From Candidatus Thorarchaeota archaeon (GTDB taxonomy: Archaea > Asgardarchaeota > Thorarchaeia > Thorarchaeales > Thorarchaeaceae), in assembly GCA_016933575.1 (NCBI GenBank), contig JAFGAR010000203.1, positions 1 through 45,701 of the forward strand: a DNA stretch of 45,701 nucleotides, in the 5' to 3' direction. This document shows positions 24,630 through 34,208 of the stretch, in pieces. Position 1 is the first letter of the stretch. Each line of letters starts with the position of its first letter. The position numbers were made by a program, and so were the translations under genes. Below the pieces are notes generated by a model. That model did not search any database and was not told the origin of the DNA. It worked only from the letters and a program-made list of their open reading frames with translations.

Positions 24630-27031
24630 CAGAGTCTGTGCTCCGTACGTGTAATGATTTCTTCCTGAAGCTCCCTACCAATCTGTGTGAAGAAAGCATT
24701 GTAACCAGTTACTCTTACCATCAGATTGGAATAAGCATCAGGATTTTTCTGAGCATCACGAAGTGTTTTTCCATCTATGACGTTGATTTGAAGGGCTGTA
24801 CCGCCAACCTCACCATAAGCCCGAAGAAGCGCAGCTAGTTTCTCAATATGCTCAGGAGTCTTTACCATTGAGGGACTGAGTGTTATAGTATGACTCGCAC
24901 CATTCGGAACGGTCTCAAGTCCAAGTTTACCAACTGAACGAATTGATGCGGTAGGCCCTCTTGCATCCATACCGGGTACAGCTCCAACTCCTCCAGAGAG
25001 GAATTCGCCTCTTCGTCGTCCATCAGGAGTTGCAGCAGTTAAGGGAGCTAGTGGTACAAAATAATTCCAGGACAGATATCCCGCTCGATATTTACGTCCT
25101 GTATATGGATTTGAGTGAATAAACGCCTCTTCAGCCCAGAACATAGATAGTTCGCGAGCGATACTATCTGCATAATCATCATCATTGCCAAATTTCGGAG
25201 CCTTTGTCCTCATGAGTTGGCGTAATTCTTCGTATCCTTCATAGTTGGATTCAATTGCCTCTATTAGGTCAGACATTGTCACTTTTCCTTCGTCATAGAC
25301 CATCTTCTTTACAGCAGCAACCGAATCTGCAAGGGTAGCAATTCCCATTCCTTCAAGAGTATTGAAGTTCCAAACTGTGCCACCTTGATTGACATCTAGC
25401 CCACGTTTTGCGCATCCATCCATTAGAGCACTAAGATAGGGTGTAGGTTGATATTTCGCTCGAATAGTATCAGCCATATTGCCGCACTCTGTGAGAAGAC
25501 GGATGAGTTCGACAAGTTGTTTCTTTACAGCATCTAAGAATTGCTCATATGTTTCAAAATTCCTAGGATCTCCGGTCTTCAAACCCATTTGTTTGTTGGT
25601 TGCCAAATCCTTCCCGTCGTTCAGGGCAAACTCAACAGCTTTTACCAAGTTCATATTCACGTCTACAGTGTCAGATCGATCATTGCCTTGCATAGTATTC
25701 TCAAGACAACCAACAATGCCATAGTCCCATGCATTTTGACGTGGAACGCCTTGCCAGACTAGTCCCTCAATACTATGTTCGTCAAAATTAAGAAGGAATG
25801 GAGACCCTTGTGCCTTTGCTACCATCTCTGAAACGCGTAAGAGAAAATCTTGAGGAGTATTTCTATGCAATCGGACATTTGGTTTTGGTTCAAGAAGATT
25901 CATTTCTTCAATAACCTCAAGAGCAAGCCAAGTCAGATCATTCGTTAGATCCTCTCCATTCGGTCCGCAACCACTAAGGGTCATCAATTGCCCAAAGCTT
26001 GAGTTAATGCCTTGATTGATTCCAAGGCGTCCTTGATAATCGTAAACATAGTTGTGCTTGATCCAATAACATTCCATGAGCTCTTTTGCTTGGTCCCGTG
26101 TCAGTTCGCCTGATTCAATATCTCTCTTATAGAATGGATACATGTATTGGTCCCAACGACCATGTGAGAGACCAGCACCGGGATATGATTCAGCTGCCAT
26201 TACAAGCATATGAGTAATCCACAATGATTGAAGGGCTTCCCAGAAAGTAGTGGGTGATTCCCAAGGAACTCTCATACATATTTCTGCTATCTTTTCAAGC
26301 TCTACTCTTCGATCAGAATTCGCCTCTTCCTCTGCAGCAAGTTTCTTAGCATGCACAGCATAACGATGACTCAAGTCTCGTGCAGTTTCACAACTAATGA
26401 CAAGGGACTCAATGAATCCACGATGTTCATCAGAGAGGTCCTTCTTTAGAAGCTCTTCAAATTCCTTAACAATTCCTCTGAGTCCAATTCGCATGACTTT
26501 CGCATAATTAGGAATTACATGTCCTGGGACAGCTGATGCAGTACCTATCCCTATTTCATTCAATCTAGTCGCTTCTGCAAAATATTTCTTCATTGCCTTG
26601 TTTCTAGCGGAGGTTTCAGATTTGTTTAGGGAACGTGACAATGCAGTATTGAAGTTGAATCCGACGATGAGCTCACCATCAAGAATGATCACTGGCATAT
26701 AACGTGTCATCACTTCATGGAAGAAGACTGCTCGACGTTTTGGAAGACTTAGTGCCCAATAATTGTCAGGCAAGTCTACTTGCACAGCCATCGATTTTAG
26801 AGTCTGGTTGATGGAAGCAAAGAAGGGATAGATAGCTGGTTCATTTGCCCAGTCATGCACGGAATATACTTCATCCCAGTCAGTACCTGTTGTAAATGAA
26901 TATGGTTCATTAGTCACACTTCGACTATGAAATGAATAGAAGTGATTACGGAGATTCTGAACACGGTCTGAAAGATTGTCAGAAGGGGACCAGATCTTGA
27001 TAGAAGGATGAACAGAGGGATCTATAGTCAT
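24629..27031 (-). CDS. Glycyl radical enzyme (pyruvate formate-lyase superfamily, CxE type)
   Basis: 800 residues. The C-terminal radical loop RVTGYNAFF has the radical glycine at 776, 25 residues from the end, as in the family. The active-site loop is GCLEN, with C442 and E444: the Cys-x-Glu pair is typical of radical eliminases and decarboxylases (glycerol/propanediol dehydratase, choline TMA-lyase, HPA decarboxylase). True pyruvate formate-lyase has Cys-Cys instead. No microcompartment genes or pathway enzymes nearby name the substrate. It is oxygen-sensitive by mechanism, so an anaerobic lifestyle is implied. Confidence 0.92.
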   Translation of the reverse strand: MTIDPSVHPSIKIWSPSDNLSDRVQNLRNHFYSFHSRSVTNEPYSFTTGTDWDEVYSVHDWANEPAIYPFFASINQTLKSMAVQVDLPDNYWALSLPKRRAVFFHEVMTRYMPVIILDGELIVGFNFNTALSRSLNKSETSARNKAMKKYFAEATRLNEIGIGTASAVPGHVIPNYAKVMRIGLRGIVKEFEELLKKDLSDEHRGFIESLVISCETARDLSHRYAVHAKKLAAEEEANSDRRVELEKIAEICMRVPWESPTTFWEALQSLWITHMLVMAAESYPGAGLSHGRWDQYMYPFYKRDIESGELTRDQAKELMECYWIKHNYVYDYQGRLGINQGINSSFGQLMTLSGCGPNGEDLTNDLTWLALEVIEEMNLLEPKPNVRLHRNTPQDFLLRVSEMVAKAQGSPFLLNFDEHSIEGLVWQGVPRQNAWDYGIVGCLENTMQGNDRSDTVDVNMNLVKAVEFALNDGKDLATNKQMGLKTGDPRNFETYEQFLDAVKKQLVELIRLLTECGNMADTIRAKYQPTPYLSALMDGCAKRGLDVNQGGTVWNFNTLEGMGIATLADSVAAVKKMVYDEGKVTMSDLIEAIESNYEGYEELRQLMRTKAPKFGNDDDYADSIARELSMFWAEEAFIHSNPYTGRKYRAGYLSWNYFVPLAPLTAATPDGRRRGEFLSGGVGAVPGMDARGPTASIRSVGKLGLETVPNGASHTITLSPSMVKTPEHIEKLAALLRAYGEVGGTALQINVIDGKTLRDAQKNPDAYSNLMVRVTGYNAFFTQIGRELQEEIITRTEHRL

Positions 27032-27078
27032 GCGATGAACACCAACTGGAATGAGTGTCGAAGGAGAAGCATGACCAT

Positions 27079-27086
27079 CTTAAAAG
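27079..27086 (-). promoter_or_regulatory. TATA box of the glycyl radical enzyme operon
   Basis: CTTTTAAG on the minus strand, about 48 bases before the ATG at 27031. It lies divergent to the surface protein promoter. Confidence 0.4.
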
Positions 27087-27219
27087 CTTGCATATTCTGA
27101 TAAAATTTAGATTATTGATTCAAGTGCATCTGTGTAAGTTTGACCCAGAGTTCCTTGAGGATTTCTTGTTACAATTGAAACGAAACTAACCATTGTACGA
27201 CCTTCTAACTGGCGCTACG

Positions 27220-27228
27220 CTTAAAAGC
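27220..27228 (+). promoter_or_regulatory. TATA box of the Ig-repeat surface protein gene
   Basis: CTTAAAAGC lies about 65 bases before ATG 27292, which itself is preceded by a good AGGAAGG at 27278-27284. Confidence 0.45.
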
Positions 27229-27291
27229 AGTGCAACTTCTCTGGCCTCAGACGCCCGACAAGACATAACTGGGTTTTAGGAAGGCACCAGA

Positions 27292-29469
27292 ATGAGAAGA
27301 ACAAGTAGATTAATGGCGCTCATATTTGTCGCGTTCATAATCCTAGGAAGTATACAATCACAACAAGTTACTCCAAATGTTATGGGTAACCAACCTATGA
27401 GCGCTCCACTAAGCATTCTGAGGACAGCAGCTTATGATTCACCAAACATCACTGCTTCGCTCTCTAGTCCAGCAAACGGAAGTACAGTATCAGGAACCTT
27501 TGATATAGTACTAGATATGACCAGTGATTTTGTAACACTTAATCTTACACTCTTCGTAGATGGTGCTATCTATCCAGCATATAACAATACTGCGATTATA
27601 GCTAGCTCGAGTTGGATAGAAACAATCAGTGTAGATTCCACCACCCTAAGTGAAGGAATGTTAAATTTCACAGTCCTCTTTGAAAACTTAGCAGAGAAGG
27701 AATCTGTCTATCTTCTTTATTTCGTAGACAATTCAGGTCCGAATTTTGAAGTGGCGTTGTACACACCAGCAAATCTCAGTACACTCAGTGGTATTGTAAG
27801 CATTGATCTCAACATCACATCGGACTATGATGTTCTAAATCTCACAGTCTTTGTTGATGGCGAAACTCAGTCGCCCTACACACCATTATTGATTGGTACT
27901 GGTAATGTGAGTGTAATTATTGACACAAGCTCGGTCATTGAAGGATTTGATAATTTCACATTATTCTTCGAATATGAAGTTCTTGCAACGCATTTCTCAT
28001 ATTCTTACTACCTTGTCTATCTAGTTGATAATGATGGAGTGCCAATTACGATTGACCATCAGAGTCCAGCTAATCAAAGCGAAGTATCAGGTGTTTTCAA
28101 TCTTACACTTATTATAGGTTCGGAGTATGATCCCCTCAACTTCACTTTATTTGTAGAAGGAGTCATTCCCTACTCTCAATACAACAACTCCCACATAGGT
28201 ATTAAGGATCAAATCATATCTATTAACACAACATACCTCGATGAAGGCGCACTGAACTTCACACTGTTGTTTGAATACAATGTCACAGGGGAAAATGCGC
28301 ATGTAACATATTATCTTATCTTCACTGTGAATAATTATGGAGCTCCTAACATTGTTATCCTAGCTCCAACCGAAGGAGAAACTGTTACAGGACTCTTTGA
28401 TATGTGGTTGAATATTACATCGTTGAATCCTGAATTGTATCTCAACATTACAATTGACCATACAATTACTTCTGAATTCAACGCCACTCCAATTGTTGCG
28501 GGAGCTTTCAATTATAGTCTAAATGCAAGTAGATATGAAAACGGAAACCATGCCATTATCATTACTGCTTACACATCAGAAGGAGCCTACATCACTATTA
28601 CTCGAAATGTCATCTTCTTGGATTACGTGAGAGTCTGGATATCTAGTCTAACAAGCTATAGTGTCATTAAAGGTGATACGGAATTCAATGTCCGTGTTGA
28701 AACACCATACGATAACATATCTCTCTCGCTCTATGTTGATGATGTTATCGCAGATGATGTTCAAAACATTACACTTGTGCAAGGAAGTAACACTATTAAT
28801 TTTGATACAACTCAATTCTCTGAAGGAGAACATAATGTAACTCTCAAAGCATATGATGACTTTGGTCATAAATGGGAGTTTACGATGGTCCTAGTAATCG
28901 ATAACTATGGACCACCAACACTACGATATGCTACAACAAATAGTGTAGTCACCGGATATGCGTCATTCACTCTCAATGTGGATTCGGATTGGAACTCTCT
29001 AGTGGCAGAAATCTTTGTTGATGATGTGATTGTATCCACTTACAACAATGTCACTGTAGATGTGAGCTCAGGAACATTTACCTTCCATATTGATGTTGGA
29101 GAATATAGTAAGACAGAACATACTGTGAGAGTCATAATGACGACTGAAGAAGGAGAGAGTGGGCAGACTGAACGTGTCTTCGGATTTGCATCATTCAGAA
29201 TTGAAGAGATCGCTAGCTTTGCAATTCTGCTTGGTCTAGGAATCATCATTCCCCTCTTTCGATGGAGGAAAGGGGCACCTCTGAAACCAGTGATTCTTCT
29301 AGATGCTGTATTTGCAATCGTGGTGATTGGAGCATTTCTTGTCCTAGGCATAAACACTGTGGCATTCTTCACCTGGCATTTCAATATGGCAAGTATCTGG
29401 GCAATAGGTGGAACTTTCGTATTTGCAAACTGGGCGCTCCCATTCATACTGGAAGAATCAGAGAAGTAA
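27292..29469 (+). CDS. Cell-surface protein with about six Ig-like repeats and C-terminal membrane helices
   Basis: 725 residues. Signal peptide (about 1-24), then about six repeats of ~95 residues (roughly 50-635), each with a start like SPANGSTVSGTFDI, a middle (N)LTLFVDG and an end such as EGxxNFTLLFE...VDNxG: Ig/cadherin-like beta-sandwiches. Dozens of N-x-S/T sequons suggest heavy N-glycosylation. Three C-terminal membrane helices (~645-720) with cytoplasmic RWRKGAPLK between the first two anchor it. Likely a surface-layer or adhesion component; the partner is unknown. Clear start with AGGAAGG at 27278. Confidence 0.82.
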   Translation: MRRTSRLMALIFVAFIILGSIQSQQVTPNVMGNQPMSAPLSILRTAAYDSPNITASLSSPANGSTVSGTFDIVLDMTSDFVTLNLTLFVDGAIYPAYNNTAIIASSSWIETISVDSTTLSEGMLNFTVLFENLAEKESVYLLYFVDNSGPNFEVALYTPANLSTLSGIVSIDLNITSDYDVLNLTVFVDGETQSPYTPLLIGTGNVSVIIDTSSVIEGFDNFTLFFEYEVLATHFSYSYYLVYLVDNDGVPITIDHQSPANQSEVSGVFNLTLIIGSEYDPLNFTLFVEGVIPYSQYNNSHIGIKDQIISINTTYLDEGALNFTLLFEYNVTGENAHVTYYLIFTVNNYGAPNIVILAPTEGETVTGLFDMWLNITSLNPELYLNITIDHTITSEFNATPIVAGAFNYSLNASRYENGNHAIIITAYTSEGAYITITRNVIFLDYVRVWISSLTSYSVIKGDTEFNVRVETPYDNISLSLYVDDVIADDVQNITLVQGSNTINFDTTQFSEGEHNVTLKAYDDFGHKWEFTMVLVIDNYGPPTLRYATTNSVVTGYASFTLNVDSDWNSLVAEIFVDDVIVSTYNNVTVDVSSGTFTFHIDVGEYSKTEHTVRVIMTTEEGESGQTERVFGFASFRIEEIASFAILLGLGIIIPLFRWRKGAPLKPVILLDAVFAIVVIGAFLVLGINTVAFFTWHFNMASIWAIGGTFVFANWALPFILEESEK

Positions 29470-29476
29470 ATTAGCC

Positions 29477-30340
29477 TTAGATTAATCTGGTCACAGGGAT
29501 ATCTGTTGACAATTCAGAGGACCATTTGGAAAGTGTGGAATACACTTCTAATTGGTCCTTTGGAATCATTGTTTCAACACTCTTGACTTTCCAAGAAGAT
29601 GCGCTTAAGGCAGTTCGAGATATGACAATATCAGATGACCCAATACCTCTCTTTGTGATATCTGCAACAAATACTGCAGATTTAGAATCTTTCTTGGTTA
29701 TCGCACCAATACCTATGAGTTTGTCATCTTGTTGAAACTCGAAGATCTTTCCAACAAATCTCCCATCAATGATATCTGCAGCAAGCTCTGCAAAAGCTCC
29801 AGGATATGCAATGTGAGAGAATTTCAGTGAGGCAGGCAATTTTCGCAAATCTTTCAATTGATTGGTTTTAATCTTTGTTGTCTTTCGTGTAGGTATCTTG
29901 CCAAGGGGTGATTTCAGCTTTGCAATTGAACCTCGTGCAAAGTATTTGACCTTCATCCAATAATTATACGAAGCAGGAGGAGTAGTCGCTATAACACGAG
30001 CAACATTCTTCGATTTCATCACTTTTTCTGCTGCTTGCGTCAATTGAGTTCCAACTGTGGTCTTCTGATTTCTGACGTCGACATCAAGATTCCGGATTAT
30101 GCCAATTTTACCAGAGATGGGATTCTTCTCGATTCGAAAGACAATCTCTCCGATTACTCGACCCTTTTCCTCAGCAACTAACCAACCCCATCGCTCAAAG
30201 GCAGCTCCACGATGTTCGTCTTTTACATGTTCCACTGTTGTATAGCCGCCTTCTCTGATACGATAGAACCAACGTGTGCCTTGATAGACTTCAAGGAGGT
30301 CTGTGCAGTCCTTCATCATACCTTGACGAATCTTGACCAT
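29477..30340 (-). CDS. GNAT family acetyltransferase with C-terminal extension
   Basis: 287 residues. The N-terminal ~110 have a GNAT pattern (EKGRVIGEIVFRIE, GIIRNLDVDVRNQKTTVGTQLTQAAE). A basic stretch (KSPLGKIPTRKTTKIKTNQ) links to a second alpha/beta half of unknown identity, possibly another degenerate GNAT. ATG 30340 follows GAGGCG. Convergent with the surface protein gene. Substrate unknown. Confidence 0.65.
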   Translation of the reverse strand: MVKIRQGMMKDCTDLLEVYQGTRWFYRIREGGYTTVEHVKDEHRGAAFERWGWLVAEEKGRVIGEIVFRIEKNPISGKIGIIRNLDVDVRNQKTTVGTQLTQAAEKVMKSKNVARVIATTPPASYNYWMKVKYFARGSIAKLKSPLGKIPTRKTTKIKTNQLKDLRKLPASLKFSHIAYPGAFAELAADIIDGRFVGKIFEFQQDDKLIGIGAITKKDSKSAVFVADITKRGIGSSDIVISRTALSASSWKVKSVETMIPKDQLEVYSTLSKWSSELSTDIPVTRLI

Positions 30341-30411
30341 TCTTAACGCCTCGGACTATTGGTTAATATTCTTAGGAGTGATGAAAATAAAAGGATGTAA
30401 GACAAAACCAC

Positions 30412-31344
30412 CTAATTCAGAAGTGAATCACTGAGCTGTATGCACATCTCGGAAATTCTTCTTGCACTTGTTCCGAATAGATAGAGAATAGGCTCAATAC
30501 CAATTCCTCCGGGAACATGAATGGCGGGGCAACTTGCGTTCTTAGTTGGCAATTTCTTCATAGCTGTAAGGGAATGAATGATCTTGGACGGATCAATCTC
30601 GGGTTCCTCAGTGGAGACTACATGAAATCCGACACCAGTAGCAGCTTTCATTATTGAAGAATGACCACTGACGCATAGACATGCAGTAGTTTTTGGCCAG
30701 ACATCTCTCACTCTCAGAAGCAATTCAGCTGTGTGTCTTGAAGCGCCGAATTCGGGTCCAATGAGTGCTAGAGCTCGACCACCAACAATCGTAATTCTAC
30801 CAGGAACTCCAGCAACATCTTCAATGGTTCTTGATGTCTTATGACATGCAACAAGATTAGCTCGTACTTGAGGTACAATCCTCTCAAAGGTTATTGAAGA
30901 TTCAATTGCATAAAGTGCATCCTGCATATCACGGATTACTTCTGCTCGCTCAGATAGATTGTTATCGTGACCACCAAGGAGTTCTGAGCATATCTGACAA
31001 TTAGCGTCCTTTAATGATCCAATATTCTTTTGGTGAATCTTGCATATGGTAAATCCTAGTCGTGAATACATGCATGCTGAACAGAGTTCCTTAACGATTT
31101 TATCAGCGGTAATTTCTTGATTCAGTACCATTGAAGTCAATCTGTCGACAAGCTTGTTTATTTCACCTGTCAATTCAGTGTCCGAAGACTTTTGAGCTAG
31201 GTACTTGCTAACAGCTGCTTGTGTAACATTCATGCGGGAAGCTATCTCTATTTGAGAGAGCCCAGCGTTTCTAAGAGACTTTGCTAGTTTTGTTCGAACC
31301 TCAGGAAGGAATTCTCTGTGGACAACTTCACATGGAGGACGCAT
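30412..31344 (-). CDS. thiR: ThiR-type thiamine-responsive regulator (HTH plus ThiN-like domain)
   Basis: 310 residues. An N-terminal XRE-like HTH (LSQIEIASRMNVTQAAVSKYLAQ, about residues 28-50), a middle cysteine-containing region (CSACMYSRLG, CQIC), and a C-terminal ThiN-like domain (ERIVPQVRANL, DVAGVPGRI, GPEFGASRHTAELLL, IHVPGGIGIEPILYLFG). This matches archaeal ThiR, in which the ThiN fold senses thiamine phosphates and represses thiamine genes. It is divergent from a thiamine ABC transporter and shares an operator region with it, supporting the call. ATG 31344 follows GAGGAA. Confidence 0.88.
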   Translation of the reverse strand: MRPPCEVVHREFLPEVRTKLAKSLRNAGLSQIEIASRMNVTQAAVSKYLAQKSSDTELTGEINKLVDRLTSMVLNQEITADKIVKELCSACMYSRLGFTICKIHQKNIGSLKDANCQICSELLGGHDNNLSERAEVIRDMQDALYAIESSITFERIVPQVRANLVACHKTSRTIEDVAGVPGRITIVGGRALALIGPEFGASRHTAELLLRVRDVWPKTTACLCVSGHSSIMKAATGVGFHVVSTEEPEIDPSKIIHSLTAMKKLPTKNASCPAIHVPGGIGIEPILYLFGTSARRISEMCIQLSDSLLN

Positions 31345-31363
31345 TGTTATTCCTCAGTGTAGA

Positions 31364-31392
31364 TTATAACACCATTATATAAAGTGTTATAA
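31364..31392. promoter_or_regulatory. Probable ThiR operator overlapping the TATA box
   Basis: TTATAACAC (31364-31372) and GTGTTATAA (31384-31392) are perfect 9-bp inverted arms. The 11-base spacer contains TTATATAA (31375-31382), a TATA box. It lies between thiR and thiB, so occupancy would shut the transporter promoter and perhaps thiR itself. Confidence 0.75.
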
Positions 31393-31430
31393 GAATGCTT
31401 TGATTGTGTGTCAGTCAGGCGGTCATTGGT

Positions 31431-32555
31431 ATGAGTGAATATCCTGTCCGAAGAGACCCAAAGAAGATTCTCGGAGTCATTGCAATTGTCGTCATATTAG
31501 TTGTTGCAACATATGGGATTCTAACTTATTGGAAACCAAGATTTGTAGTCTATACTTACAGCAGTTTCATGGACTGGGGGGATGAAGGAGCAGATGTTGT
31601 TCTTAATCGTGCTTTTGCTCCCTTTGAAGAAATGTATGGGATAGAGATCGATTTTGTAATTCTTGAAGGAGATGCAAATTTCATTGTATCAAAACTGAAT
31701 GCGGAAGCAGCAAATCCAGTAGCAGATGTAATAATTGGTATTGATAACATTCTCATTCTTCAAGAATCTGCACGTAATGTTCTAGAACCATACATCTCAC
31801 CAAATCTAGCGTTGATTAACAAAACCTTGGTGAATGCGCTTGATACAAATCATTATCTCACGCCATTCGACTTTGGTCTTGTAACATTAATCTATTCGAT
31901 GAATACAATCAATACGACTACGAATCCTGAATTAGCAAACTTGACTTTCTCAGACCTTGCTGATCCGGAACTTGCCTCTGCTCTTGTTACTGAAGATCCT
32001 AATCTAAGCAGCCCAGGGCTCTCATTCTTTTTATCGCAGATTGCAATTTATGAAAAGATACTTGACACAGATTGGACTACATGGTGGGATACTGTAGAGG
32101 AGAATATTGATGTTGAAGAGGGATGGACTGAAGCATGGTCAGCTTGGTCTTCAGACCCGTCAAAGCATCTTCTCGTGAGCTATGGAACAGATCCTGCATA
32201 CTCAGCCTATTATTCGGGGACATCTCCTGATACAGCAATTGCTCCATTCTATTACAATAATGAACATTGGGCATGGATGCAGGTTGAGGGCGTCGGTCTT
32301 GTTAAGAATGGACCGAATCCAGAACTTGGAAAGGCTTTCATTGATTATTGCCTAAATCAATCAGTACAACAAGAAGTCGCTCTCAATCAATGGATGTTTC
32401 CAGTCAGGGCTGACTTGCCACTGCCAAGTGTTTTTGATTATGCCATTCATCCAGATGAGATCAGCGTGTTGAACACCTTACTTAATAGCACGGAGATTGC
32501 AACCAATCTTCAGACCTGGCTTCAGCAATACAATTCAGTCATGACACCAGGATGA
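31431..32555 (+). CDS. thiB: Thiamine ABC transporter, substrate-binding protein
   Basis: 374 residues. An N-terminal membrane anchor (ILGVIAIVVILVVATYGILTYW) holds the binding domain outside the cell. VVYTYSSFMDWG, EGDANFIVSKL and PVADVIIGIDN match the ThiB/TbpA family that binds thiamine and its phosphates. ATG 31431 is preferred over a TTG at 31404, which lies at the expected transcription start. First gene of thiBPQ, 12 bases before thiP. Inferred control by ThiR. Confidence 0.9.
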   Translation: MSEYPVRRDPKKILGVIAIVVILVVATYGILTYWKPRFVVYTYSSFMDWGDEGADVVLNRAFAPFEEMYGIEIDFVILEGDANFIVSKLNAEAANPVADVIIGIDNILILQESARNVLEPYISPNLALINKTLVNALDTNHYLTPFDFGLVTLIYSMNTINTTTNPELANLTFSDLADPELASALVTEDPNLSSPGLSFFLSQIAIYEKILDTDWTTWWDTVEENIDVEEGWTEAWSAWSSDPSKHLLVSYGTDPAYSAYYSGTSPDTAIAPFYYNNEHWAWMQVEGVGLVKNGPNPELGKAFIDYCLNQSVQQEVALNQWMFPVRADLPLPSVFDYAIHPDEISVLNTLLNSTEIATNLQTWLQQYNSVMTPG

Positions 32556-32567
32556 GAGGAACAATCA

Positions 32568-34208
32568 GTGACGATTCATAACAAGGGAAGATATGTTATA
32601 CTGGCTTTTCCATTCATCCTACTATCAATATTCATACTTTACCCTGTTGTAAGAGTGATTATAGAGGGGCTTCTATTCGGAACCGGTCTTAATTTTCTGG
32701 AATCAATTTCCTATAACTCCAATTATCTCAGTTTTACATTTTTCCAAGCTTTGGCAAGCACTCTATTATCCGTTATAGTAGGTCTTCCAGGTGCAATATT
32801 ACTGGCACGTTTGAAATTCAGAGGAAAATCTCTAGTTAGAGCACTTATCGTTGTACCGTTTGTATTGCCGCCGATTGTTGTTGTCATTGGTTTCATGCAA
32901 ATGTTCGGGTCATACGGTGTTATCGATTCGATTCTCATGAGTATTCTTCAGACTACAGATTCTGTCATGAACCTAGCAACTGATATTCCAGGTATCATTC
33001 TTGCTCACACCTTCTACAACGCGCCCCTAGTGATTCTGCTAGTATCTGCTTCGATGGAGAGAATGAATCCTGAAATAGAGGAGGCTGCGGATATTCTTGG
33101 GGCTGATTCTTTACAACGATTTCGACGAATAACATGGCCTCATATCATGCCCTCACTTGCCGCAGCAGCCATACTAACATTTCTCTTCTGTTTCATGTCA
33201 TTTCCAATTGTTCTAGCGTTTGGACATGGAACCTATAGGACTATCGAAGTTCAAATATGGAATGCCTTTAGATGGTCAGATTATAGTCAGGCCAGTTCTC
33301 TTGCACTTGTACAACTTGCGTTTACGATAACTCTAGCTATTGCATATATGAAAATAGGAAGGGAGAAAGGAGATAGTTCAGGCCCGACAGCATCCATAAA
33401 AACATCTAGCTTGCGAAACTATGGAAACGGTGAGATTGCCCTAATTATTATGTATCTCCTTGCGATGTTAATTCTCGTTGCTGGACCAATCATCTCAATA
33501 GTAAGGGCATCAATTTTTGATCCCGTTTCGCAACAATACACCTTGGATGGATTTCTCTATTTATTTAGCATGGATTCTGGAGGTGGCGTTCGTCCATTAA
33601 TCAACTCCCTCTTCTATGGTGGCGTAGCAACACTACTATCCGTGGTTCTAGGCATTCCTCTTGCCTATGCTCACAGATCAAAAGTACAGGGATTGCCATC
33701 TCTATCATCGATGATGGTGCTATTACCACTTGGCGTGTCTTCAATCACTATTGCATATGGTCTCATGACAGCCATTGCTGTGCCCACGGGTCTTAATATT
33801 AATCCGTGGCCAATCATTGTAATCGCACAGACTATGATTGGCCTTCCCTTTACAACAAGATCCATAGAGATTGCACTCAGGAATATCGATCCAAATTTAA
33901 TCGACCAAGCTGATTCACTTGGGGCCTCACGACTGCAGAGGCTATTTTTTGTTGAACTCCCTCTAATTGTACCAGGTATACTTGTAGGAGCTGTCTTTGC
34001 CTTTGCTATGGCAATAGGCGAAATGTCAGCTACATTGTTTATTGCACTTCCTCAGAACTATACTTTAGCTGTCGCAATCTATGATAATTTAGGAGTAAGG
34101 AAGTTTGTAGAAGCCGGGGCTTCTGCATTAGTCTTGGTAATATTATGCATTCTAGCTTTTCTTACGATGGAGAGAATCTCTGAAGGAAGCACTGGAGGAG
34201 CACTATAA
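32568..34208 (+). CDS. thiP: Thiamine ABC transporter, permease (two fused domains)
   Basis: 546 residues with about twelve helices in two homologous halves, each with an EAA loop for the ATPase (EEAADILGADSLQRFRRITW and DQADSLGASRLQRLFFVELP). Such a fused permease is the ThiP/iron-type layout. Start GTG 32568 follows AGAGGA. Its stop overlaps the ATPase start (TAATG). Confidence 0.9.
   Translation: MTIHNKGRYVILAFPFILLSIFILYPVVRVIIEGLLFGTGLNFLESISYNSNYLSFTFFQALASTLLSVIVGLPGAILLARLKFRGKSLVRALIVVPFVLPPIVVVIGFMQMFGSYGVIDSILMSILQTTDSVMNLATDIPGIILAHTFYNAPLVILLVSASMERMNPEIEEAADILGADSLQRFRRITWPHIMPSLAAAAILTFLFCFMSFPIVLAFGHGTYRTIEVQIWNAFRWSDYSQASSLALVQLAFTITLAIAYMKIGREKGDSSGPTASIKTSSLRNYGNGEIALIIMYLLAMLILVAGPIISIVRASIFDPVSQQYTLDGFLYLFSMDSGGGVRPLINSLFYGGVATLLSVVLGIPLAYAHRSKVQGLPSLSSMMVLLPLGVSSITIAYGLMTAIAVPTGLNINPWPIIVIAQTMIGLPFTTRSIEIALRNIDPNLIDQADSLGASRLQRLFFVELPLIVPGILVGAVFAFAMAIGEMSATLFIALPQNYTLAVAIYDNLGVRKFVEAGASALVLVILCILAFLTMERISEGSTGGAL

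Noticed and set aside
24629..27031. True pyruvate formate-lyase
   Set aside because: The active-site loop has a single Cys in Cys-Leu-Glu, not Cys-Cys, and the activase carries ferredoxin clusters that PFL activase lacks.
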